This document shows positions 51,300-57,239 of a DNA stretch of 57,239 nt, piece after piece; positions within the stretch are counted from its first letter, which is position 1, and each line of letters opens with the position of its first letter. The stretch is from positions 1,012-58,250 of the forward strand of contig DDVC01000168.1 in assembly GCA_002345145.1 (NCBI GenBank), read 5' to 3'. The position numbers and the translations under genes were made by a program. A model generated the notes under the pieces. The model was not told the DNA's origin. It ran no database searches and worked only from the letters and a program-made list of their open reading frames with translations. Source of the stretch: Bacteroidetes bacterium UBA2322. Lineage in GTDB: Bacteria; Bacteroidota; Bacteroidia; Chitinophagales; UBA2359.

Positions 51300-51365
51300 G
51301 GCACAGGGGTAAATAAGGGCTTTTACCGCCGGTTTTGGTGGGGGTATGGCTTAATCCAACTCCTT

Positions 51366-51482
51366 GGGTGCAGCCTCAGTTTGATGCAAAAGGCATACAA
51401 AAGTCTGTACTGCCGGCATGAGCTAAAAACCGGCAGCCATTAGCACACAGATAACACGGATGGAACTGATGAACGCTGATTT
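51366..51482. repeat. Core repeat copy B, left of the GxxExxY gene
   Basis: About 117 bp related to the right part of copy A, here in the direct orientation: GGGTGCAGCCTCAGTTTGAT, then a hairpin CTGCCGGCATGAGCTAAAAA/CCGGCAG and AGCACACAGATAACACGGAT (51442 on). It ends 7 bp from the stop codon of the GxxExxY gene, that is, at its 3' side. Probably a member of the same element family as copy A. Confidence 0.7.
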
Positions 51483-51488
51483 TTAAAT

Positions 51489-51884
51489 TTACTGTGTTGG
51501 AATTTTTTTATTTTCATTGGTGAGAATCTTACGCTTAAATTCTGGTTTGTGTCCAAAATTCAACAATAAACCCACTTCTATTTCACTGGCTTTCAAGTAG
51601 TTAATGAGTTGTAATTCATTTTCATAAACCAAAATTTCAGTTGCTTTCAATTCCACAATCACCTTATTGTCAATAACCATATCAGCACGATATTCACCCA
51701 CTAACAAGTTCCTATAATAGACTTTGATAGGCTTTTCGGTTTCGCAATTAAATCCTTGGGATTTGAGTTCGTAAAACATTGCATTTTGATAAACTCTTTC
51801 TAAAAAACCAAACCCCAATTCATTATACACTTGATAAAAAGTTTTTAGCACTTTATCTGTGATTTCTTTGTGCAGTAAATCCAT
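51489..51884 (-). CDS. GxxExxY family protein (PD-(D/E)XK nuclease-like)
   Basis: 131 residues. The family motif is G26-F-L-E29-R-V-Y32. The nuclease-fold signature follows: Asp68 in YRADMVI and E78-L-K80 in VIVELKAT (D ... ExK pattern). QLINYLKASEIEVGLLLNFG is the usual C-terminal helix. The family is predicted to be a small endonuclease of the PD-(D/E)XK superfamily; its role is not settled. The gene is AT-rich compared with its neighbours and lies inside the inverted repeat AGCACACAGATA (51906 at its 5' side; copy B at its 3' side). No toxin-antitoxin partner is visible. Confidence 0.9.
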   Translation of the reverse strand: MDLLHKEITDKVLKTFYQVYNELGFGFLERVYQNAMFYELKSQGFNCETEKPIKVYYRNLLVGEYRADMVIDNKVIVELKATEILVYENELQLINYLKASEIEVGLLLNFGHKPEFKRKILTNENKKIPTQ

Positions 51885-51905
51885 TGTAAATACAGTATTT
51901 TGAAT

Positions 51906-51985
51906 AGCACACAGATACCTCAGATGATTTCGGACTAATTTTTAAAATCCGTTTTAATCAGCTTAATCAGTGTTATCTGTGTGCT
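51906..51985. repeat. Inverted repeat AGCACACAGATA/TATCTGTGTGCT upstream of GxxExxY
   Basis: Exact 12-bp inverted ends (51906-51917 and 51974-51985) enclose about 56 bp that read similarly in both directions (AATCCGTTTTAATCAGC, CTTAATCAGTG). The same words bracket the interior of copy A. It lies immediately 5' of the GxxExxY start and may carry its promoter. Confidence 0.7.
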
Positions 51986-52046
51986 AAAAAAATCTCCAAA
52001 ATATAACCTTAACAGAGTAAGTAACAGAAAACCTCCAAACACCACA

Positions 52047-53282
52047 CTACAACACCCTAAAACTAAGCATAGAAATATCGTCAGAGGGGGGTTGGTTACC
52101 TTTAAAGGCATTAATAGTTTGGCTCAACTGCTCTATAAGGCTTACCGCAGAGAAATGGGTATGGTTGAGCAGAAACTCATGCAGTCGGGTATCGGTAAAA
52201 TAATCGCCTTTGTCGTTTTGCAGGTCCACCAATCCATCGGTATAAGCAAAAATGAGGGTATTGGGCTTCACCGTTAAAACTGCTTCATCAATAAAAGGCA
52301 GTTCATCTAAAATACCCAAAATAGTACAGCCTTCGGTAAGCAGTTGCATTTGGTTTTGGTGGAGCAAAACAGGCGGATTATGACCGGCATTTATATAGTG
52401 CAGGGTTTGGGTTTGGGCATTATATCGGGCTATAAACAGGGTTATATAGTTATCGCCTCCGGTAATATCTTTCACCCGCAAATTAAGTTTGGCAACCAAC
52501 TCCTTTAATGAGTGCGATTCATGCGCCAGGGTGCGCAAAACAGCCTGCACATTAGCCATAAGTAGAGCGGCAGCCACCCCTTTGCCCGATATATCAGCCA
52601 TGCAAACCATAAACTCAGTAGGCGAAATAGGCAGGTAATCGTAATAATCGCCGCCTACGTTGCTATGGGGCAAGTAAAGCCCCGCCATTTGGAGGTGTTT
52701 TTCATTGGGCAGGTGTTTGGGTATCATCATATTTTGCACCTGAGCAGCTACTTCCAGCTCTTTGTTAAAGCGTTCTTGTTGCAATTGCTGTTTAAACAGC
52801 CGCTTATTTTCAATGGCAACAATAATAATGTTGGTAATGGTTTGAATAAACTTTATTTTTTCGCCCAGTGTATCGCTGTTGGTTTTCATTTCGCCCATAA
52901 GCAAAAAGGCAAGCGGACGCTCTTTGTGGTAAACCGGCACAATCCATTCAAAAGGCGCTATTTCGGGCAGGTGCGGCGGTTTTTCGGTTAATCGGGTAGC
53001 ATCTTTGTAGTTGGTAAATTTACCTTCTATATTAGTATTCACTATCAGCGCTTCTTCGCCCTGCAAGCCGTAAGAGCATACGCATGTCCACATATTATTT
53101 TTATGAAAAACCACCAATTTATCCACACCCATTTGGGCGCGAAGTATAAACTCATAAATCCTAAACAGCGTTCCCGATGAGTAATTGTTGTTAATAGCTT
53201 TGGTTACTTCCAGCAATGATTCAATTTGCAGTTGCTTAATAAGCAACTGTTTTTTCAGGGTTTCGGCGGTATCTTTTAACAT
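52047..53282 (-). CDS. GAF-like/SpoIIE-type PP2C serine-threonine phosphatase
   Basis: 411 residues from ATG 53282 (MLKDTAETLKKQLLIKQLQI); the frame starts at 53333 but a TACCTTTG promoter at 53318-53311 lies inside that extension, and ATG 53297 is a second candidate. A short coiled coil leads to a GAF-like sensor domain (about 30-170), then a helix (EVAAQVQNMMIPKHLPN) typical of RsbU-type proteins. The SpoIIE phosphatase domain has GGDYYDYLPISPTEFMVCMA and DISGKGVAAALLMA with the metal aspartates, NAGHNPPVLL and YTDGLVDLQN. Role: dephosphorylation in a partner-switch signalling path. No anti-sigma factor or antagonist gene is nearby. Confidence 0.88.
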   Translation of the reverse strand: MLKDTAETLKKQLLIKQLQIESLLEVTKAINNNYSSGTLFRIYEFILRAQMGVDKLVVFHKNNMWTCVCSYGLQGEEALIVNTNIEGKFTNYKDATRLTEKPPHLPEIAPFEWIVPVYHKERPLAFLLMGEMKTNSDTLGEKIKFIQTITNIIIVAIENKRLFKQQLQQERFNKELEVAAQVQNMMIPKHLPNEKHLQMAGLYLPHSNVGGDYYDYLPISPTEFMVCMADISGKGVAAALLMANVQAVLRTLAHESHSLKELVAKLNLRVKDITGGDNYITLFIARYNAQTQTLHYINAGHNPPVLLHQNQMQLLTEGCTILGILDELPFIDEAVLTVKPNTLIFAYTDGLVDLQNDKGDYFTDTRLHEFLLNHTHFSAVSLIEQLSQTINAFKGNQPPSDDISMLSFRVL

Positions 53283-53310
53283 ACAAGCAGCACGCATTGG
53301 TAATTTACTG

Positions 53311-53318
53311 CAAAGGTA
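53311..53318 (-). promoter_or_regulatory. -7 promoter element for the SpoIIE-type phosphatase gene
   Basis: TACCTTTG on the minus strand, 14 bp upstream of the ATG at 53297 and 29 bp upstream of 53282. The repeat copy C begins 7 bp upstream of it, so the -33 region comes from the repeat. Confidence 0.65.
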
Positions 53319-53324
53319 AAAAAA

Positions 53325-53437
53325 TCTGTGCAAATCAGCCGCATCAGTGTTATCCGTGTGCTACTTGCTGCCGGTTTTTAGCTCATGCCGGCAGCACGGA
53401 TTTTGTTTGCCATTTTACATCAAACCGGGGTTGCACC
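53325..53437. repeat. Core repeat copy C, upstream of the phosphatase gene
   Basis: About 113 bp in the orientation of the right part of copy A, ending GGGGTTGCACC at 53437, with the CTGCCGG/CCGGCAG hairpin and GTTATCCGTGTGCT inside. No left end or target duplication is seen, so it looks truncated. Together with copy B (51366) it forms a large inverted pair around the GxxExxY and phosphatase genes. Confidence 0.7.
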
Positions 53438-53561
53438 AATGCAAAAAGGGTAAACCGCGCCCCCTACTGCAAAACTATTGAGCTGCTTACAGAGTTATAA
53501 GATGCGCTGTTAGGAAAAACACTAAAACACCGGCAGTACACATCACACAATAAACTTTTAC

Positions 53562-54605
53562 ATGGATTCAATCACCCAGTTTACCCTTGGCGCTGCCCTT
53601 GGCGAGGCGGTACTTGGCAAAAAAATAGGCAACCGCGCCATACTTTGGGGCGGTATTGCAGGCACTATACCCGATTTAGACGTGGTTTTTAACCCACTCC
53701 TCGATAACATTACCCGATTGGGGTTTCACCGCGGTTACAGCCATTCTCTCCTGTTTGCCCTTATTGTAGCGCCTATACTGGGGTATTGGTTATGGCGTTG
53801 GTACAAAAATTTTCAGCCCCAAACCACCTTTAAAGAGTGGACTACCTTATTTTTTGTGTCTATGGTAACCCACCCTATTTTAGATTCTTTTACCACCTAC
53901 GGCACCCAGTTGTTTTTACCTTTCAGCGATTACCGCGTGGGCATCAACAACATATTTATAGTTGACCCGCTTTATACCGTGCCGTTTTTACTTTTGCTCA
54001 TAGCAGCCATGTTTGTTAAGCGCACCAATCCGCTCAGGCAAAAGTTAAACAACGCCGGCTTAATCATCAGCAGCCTGTATATGCTCTTTACCTTAGGCGC
54101 AAAATGGCAAGCCGAACGCGTATTTAGCCAAAGTTTACAAACACAAAATATCCCCTACACCCGATTTATGTCGGCTACCACCCCGCTAAACAGCGTGCTG
54201 TGGTACTGCGTAGCAGAAACCAACAACGGTTATTACATGGGTTATTACTCCCTGTTAGACAAAGACAACAAAGTGCATTACGATTTTTTGCCCCGACAAG
54301 ACAGCCTGCTCAGCGGCATACAAAACACCCGCGCAGTAGATAGGCTCAAATGGTTCAGCAACGGCTATTATGCCGTGCGCCCCGGTAAAACCGAAAACGA
54401 ATTGCGATTTTATGACCTCAAATTTGGTAAAATGGGCTTTGAAGGCAGCCCCGAACAATTTGTTTTTGCCTTTACCCTCCAAAAACAGCCCGATGGAACG
54501 GTAACAATGGGCTCCTCACAAGACGAAGGCGGGCGCAACCTCCACATGAACGAAGCCTTTACCCAACTTTGGAATAGAATAAAGGGCAATAAACCGGTAA
54601 TGTAA
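53562..54605 (+). CDS. YdjM-like membrane-bound metal-dependent hydrolase
   Basis: 347 residues. It begins MDSITQFTLGAALGEAVLGK, the PF04307 (YdjM/LexA-binding, inner-membrane hydrolase) opening. GIAGTIPDLDVVFNPL, FHRGYSHSLLFALIV and MVTHPILDSFTTYGTQLFLP carry the conserved metal-type His and Asp residues. About five membrane spans to residue 175 are followed by a soluble C-terminal part (about 190-347) of unknown role. Function is predicted only from the family. Confidence 0.88.
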   Translation: MDSITQFTLGAALGEAVLGKKIGNRAILWGGIAGTIPDLDVVFNPLLDNITRLGFHRGYSHSLLFALIVAPILGYWLWRWYKNFQPQTTFKEWTTLFFVSMVTHPILDSFTTYGTQLFLPFSDYRVGINNIFIVDPLYTVPFLLLLIAAMFVKRTNPLRQKLNNAGLIISSLYMLFTLGAKWQAERVFSQSLQTQNIPYTRFMSATTPLNSVLWYCVAETNNGYYMGYYSLLDKDNKVHYDFLPRQDSLLSGIQNTRAVDRLKWFSNGYYAVRPGKTENELRFYDLKFGKMGFEGSPEQFVFAFTLQKQPDGTVTMGSSQDEGGRNLHMNEAFTQLWNRIKGNKPVM

Positions 54606-54784
54606 ACCCATTTACAGGGCAGCCCTAACGGTTGGCGCCTATTTTATAAACAGCAGTTAAACAACTGGTGAGCTAAACTGTCATTTTTAAGCAAAAAAAA
54701 ACGCTGTAAACGCCTAAAAAAACATAAAATTGCCCGATAAATTTGCCATTTCAAACAAATGCTTGGGTTTTTGAACAAATGTTG

Positions 54785-54792
54785 TAACTTTG
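54785..54792 (+). promoter_or_regulatory. -7 promoter element for the prolyl isomerase gene
   Basis: TAACTTTG, exact TAnnTTTG, with a TTG 19 nt upstream (54763-54765) as a possible -33 element. It lies 30 bp before ATG 54823. Confidence 0.7.
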
Positions 54793-54822
54793 CACGCATT
54801 TTTCAAAAAACCAGAATTTGCA

Positions 54823-56961
54823 ATGGCTGTAATAGAAAAAATACGTCAGAGAGTAGGATTAGTGGTGTTTCTGATAGCTGCTGCTATCGTGTCGTTTTTG
54901 TTAATGGACGCTTTAAACACTACCAACCAAATAACCGGTAATGCCAATTCCATAGGCAGTATAGACGGCGAGTCTATCAACTTTCAGGGTTATCAGGCTA
55001 AAATTGAACAAATTTCCGATAATTACCGGAATAACCAAATGGAGCTTACCGAAGAAACGCGTATGCAAATACGAGAGCAAGCCTGGAACCAAGAGGTAGA
55101 AGAGCTATTGTTGAAGCGCGCTTATGATGCACTTGGGCTCACCATAACCAAAGAAGAGCTTACCTCTTTGTTTACCGGAACCAACCTGCACCCGTCTGTA
55201 CGCAGCGCCTCGGTTTTTCAAGATGAAAACGGGCAATTCAGCAAAACCAAACTTGCCGATTACGTTAAAACATTTACCGATGGCACCGAAGAAGGCAAAG
55301 CCCGCCAGCGCCAGTGGAAACGCTTTGAAGAATCGGTAATGAAAGACGAAATTAAGCAAAAATATACCAACTTAGTTAAAAAGGCAATTTACATACCCTC
55401 ATGGTACGCCAAACAGTTCCATACCGATAAAAACAAAAAGGCAACCATTGATTACGTGCTGGTGCCTTACAGCTCCATCCAAGATGCCGACGTAACCGTA
55501 ACAGATGCCGAGCTGAAAGCATACCTCAATAAAAACAAAGAAAAATTTAAGCAAAAAGCCTCCAAAAATATGGAGTTCATTGCTTTTGATGTAATACCCA
55601 CCGGCGCCGACAGCTCTGCTGCCCAAAAAACCATTGCCGATAACATGGAAGCCTTTATTGCTACAGACGATGTGGCTCGCTTCCTGTTGGTGCAAAACTC
55701 CGATACGCCACTTTCCGATAAGTACTTTACCAAAGAAGAAGTTACCGGTTTGGTAAAAGATTCATTGTTTACCGCCGGCATTGGTACGGTTATTGGTCCT
55801 TATTACGAAGCCGGCGCTTACCGTGCCACTCGACTGCTCGACCGCAAAATGATAGCCGACTCTGCTAAAATCAGACAAATAGTGTTTACCGCCGCCGATG
55901 CCGCTGCTGCCTCTAAGGTAATGGCTACCGCCGACAGCCTTAAAGCCGCCCTTGAAAAAGGAGCCGATTTTGCCGCCGCCGCCGCCCAGTTTTCGGGCGA
56001 CCCCAATACCAAAGATAAAGGCGGTGATGCCGGCTACGTTAAACCCGATGGGGTAAGCCCCGAGTTAGCTAAAGCTATTTTCTATGAACATAAATCGGGC
56101 GATATTTTTACCGTTCCCGTAGGTCAAAACCTCTACCTTATTCAAATTACCGCAGCTAATGCCAATAAAGAAGCCATTAAATACGGTTCGTTTAGCCAAA
56201 ACGTAGAACCCAGCGAGCAAACCCGAAGCGCTATTTTTGCCCGTGCCCAGCAGTTTGCTACCCAAAACACTACCTTAGAAGCCTTTAAAAAATCGGCTGC
56301 CGACCAAACACTCGCTACCAAAAAAGCAGAGGGCGTTGAAAAAAATACCTATAATATACCCGGCTTAGGCATCAGCGAAGAAATTGCCACATGGGTATTT
56401 ACCAATGAACCCGGCACAGTAAGCCCCCGTATTTTCTCTATGGAAGAAGAAATCAAAGACGGCAGCGGACGCAGAAAAACAACCTATATACTACCCGCCG
56501 TTAGTTCTGCAAAAGCAGAAGGCACTGCCACAGTAGATGATGTGCGTACCCAATTAGAAGCCGAAGTGAAAAAGGAAAAAAAGGCACAACAAATTATTGC
56601 TAAAATTGGCAACGCCACCGACTTGCAGGCTGTTGCCGCTGCTACCGGACAACAAACAGCTTCTGCTTCCGATTTAGACTTTAACTCTTTCAGTCTTGCC
56701 GATTTAGGACGCGAGCCCAAAGTACAAGGTACTTTATTTGCCCTAAAACCCAATACGGTTTCTAAACCCATCATTGGCGATAAAGGGGTGTATGTGGTAA
56801 AAGCAAACGCATTTACCGATGCACAGCCACCTGCTAACCTTGCCGGCGTTAAAACCGAAATAGACCAACCCCTTAAACAAAGCGTTGATTTTAGCTTACT
56901 GCAAGCTCTTACCAAATCTGCCGATATAGAAGACGACCGCTATAAAACCCGAAGATTCTAA
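54823..56961 (+). CDS. PpiD-like peptidyl-prolyl cis-trans isomerase
   Basis: 712 residues from ATG 54823 (MAVIEKIRQRVGLVVFLIAA); the frame starts 11 codons earlier, inside the promoter. An N-terminal membrane anchor (about 13-32) precedes a SurA-N-like chaperone region (about 40-230). A parvulin domain follows (about 344-446) with ADFAAAAAQFSGDPNTKDKG, GDAGYVKPDGVSPELAKAIF and VPVGQNLYLIQITAA. The C-terminal third (about 470-712) is weaker but similar in pattern. It helps fold outer-membrane or periplasmic proteins. Length near 700 is typical in this phylum. Confidence 0.93.
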   Translation: MAVIEKIRQRVGLVVFLIAAAIVSFLLMDALNTTNQITGNANSIGSIDGESINFQGYQAKIEQISDNYRNNQMELTEETRMQIREQAWNQEVEELLLKRAYDALGLTITKEELTSLFTGTNLHPSVRSASVFQDENGQFSKTKLADYVKTFTDGTEEGKARQRQWKRFEESVMKDEIKQKYTNLVKKAIYIPSWYAKQFHTDKNKKATIDYVLVPYSSIQDADVTVTDAELKAYLNKNKEKFKQKASKNMEFIAFDVIPTGADSSAAQKTIADNMEAFIATDDVARFLLVQNSDTPLSDKYFTKEEVTGLVKDSLFTAGIGTVIGPYYEAGAYRATRLLDRKMIADSAKIRQIVFTAADAAAASKVMATADSLKAALEKGADFAAAAAQFSGDPNTKDKGGDAGYVKPDGVSPELAKAIFYEHKSGDIFTVPVGQNLYLIQITAANANKEAIKYGSFSQNVEPSEQTRSAIFARAQQFATQNTTLEAFKKSAADQTLATKKAEGVEKNTYNIPGLGISEEIATWVFTNEPGTVSPRIFSMEEEIKDGSGRRKTTYILPAVSSAKAEGTATVDDVRTQLEAEVKKEKKAQQIIAKIGNATDLQAVAAATGQQTASASDLDFNSFSLADLGREPKVQGTLFALKPNTVSKPIIGDKGVYVVKANAFTDAQPPANLAGVKTEIDQPLKQSVDFSLLQALTKSADIEDDRYKTRRF

Positions 56962-56982
56962 GAGCAGCGTTCTCTTTAACTT

Positions 56983-57036
56983 ATTACCCCCCATGTAGCT
57001 GCAAACTATTTGCCCTACATGGGGGGTAATTTTTTT
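56983..57036 (+). terminator. Strong intrinsic terminator
   Basis: ATTACCCCCCATGTAG (56983-56998) pairs perfectly with CTACATGGGGGGTAAT (57015-57030), followed by a T-run. It ends the prolyl isomerase transcript. The remaining about 200 bp to the window edge hold no feature that I can name. Confidence 0.93.
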
Positions 57037-57239
57037 AGGGCTGGGGCACAGCCGATTTATTCTGTCTTAGCGTTAGGTTGGGGTTAGGTTTTGACAAATT
57101 TGGAAATCAAACGCCCATAGTTGAAATGAAAATAAAAGCGCTAAATTTCCGAAAGCCTTGTAAAATAAGATTTACAGACTTCCCCCACTTTCTAAGGGGG
57201 GCTGGGGGGCACGAAGGCAGGGAAAACGCATCTACTTGA

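Noticed and set aside
51366..53437. Composite transposon bounded by copies B and C
   Set aside because: No matching target duplication, no transposase, and copy C lacks its left end.

Overview
The window is chromosomal DNA of a Bacteroidota bacterium. The evidence is: two secreted proteins with type IX secretion (por) C-terminal sorting domains, a SusC-style TonB-dependent receptor with a carboxypeptidase-like regulatory N-terminus, DUF3857 proteins, an atp operon holding only B-E-F-H-A-G, almost no Shine-Dalgarno sequences, and many copies of the Bacteroidota promoter element TAnnTTTG close to start codons. A lineage near Chitinophagales/Saprospirales is my guess. I saw no rRNA, tRNA, CRISPR array or transposase gene.

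Layout. 1-3850 (minus): two adjacent DUF3857/transglutaminase-like proteins, the first cut by the window edge. 4390-7059 (plus): tandem paralogous secreted proteins (choice-of-anchor L, PKD, sorting domain). 7161-12683 (minus): F-type ATP synthase operon atpBEFHAG, with RNA hairpins between atpE and atpF and between atpA and atpG. 12897-15557 (minus): a CheB-like/multi-PAS protein without an output domain. 15756-17572 (minus): an NSS sodium symporter and a 47-residue partner. 17874-19289 (minus): beta-CASP nuclease. 19623-20257 (plus): rplU-rpmA. 20363-21835 (minus): flippase. 22208-28458 (plus): osmC, cysE, rtcB, rlmN, a foreign-looking membrane protein and ruvB. 28534-31186 (minus): pyruvate dehydrogenase E2 and a DUF1015 protein. 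31550-38687 (plus): SSS symporter, folK and tamB. 38694-39830 (minus): a degenerate AAA ATPase. 39909-44957 (plus): twin calcium/sodium antiporters, radA and a CBS-domain membrane protein. 45042-47201: a small membrane protein (minus) and an alkaline-phosphatase-fold membrane enzyme (plus). 47563-48472: three back-to-back tandem-repeat arrays sharing a 21-bp period. 48596-51299 (plus): TPP riboswitch and TonB receptor. 51366-53437: GxxExxY nuclease-like gene and SpoIIE-type phosphatase among copies of a dispersed inverted repeat. 53562-56961 (plus): YdjM-like membrane hydrolase and a PpiD-like prolyl isomerase.

Most genes are housekeeping. The accessory signals are (i) a MITE-like repeat family with one complete 297-bp copy flanked by 7-bp direct repeats, related to sequences bracketing the GxxExxY gene; (ii) the 21-bp-phased arrays; (iii) two AT-rich genes that look imported; and (iv) proteins that keep a fold but have lost catalytic residues (CheB-like, transglutaminase-like, AAA). 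Promoter positions fix several starts: an upstream extension is excluded for the beta-CASP, DUF1015, tamB and SpoIIE genes, and rlmN looks leaderless.
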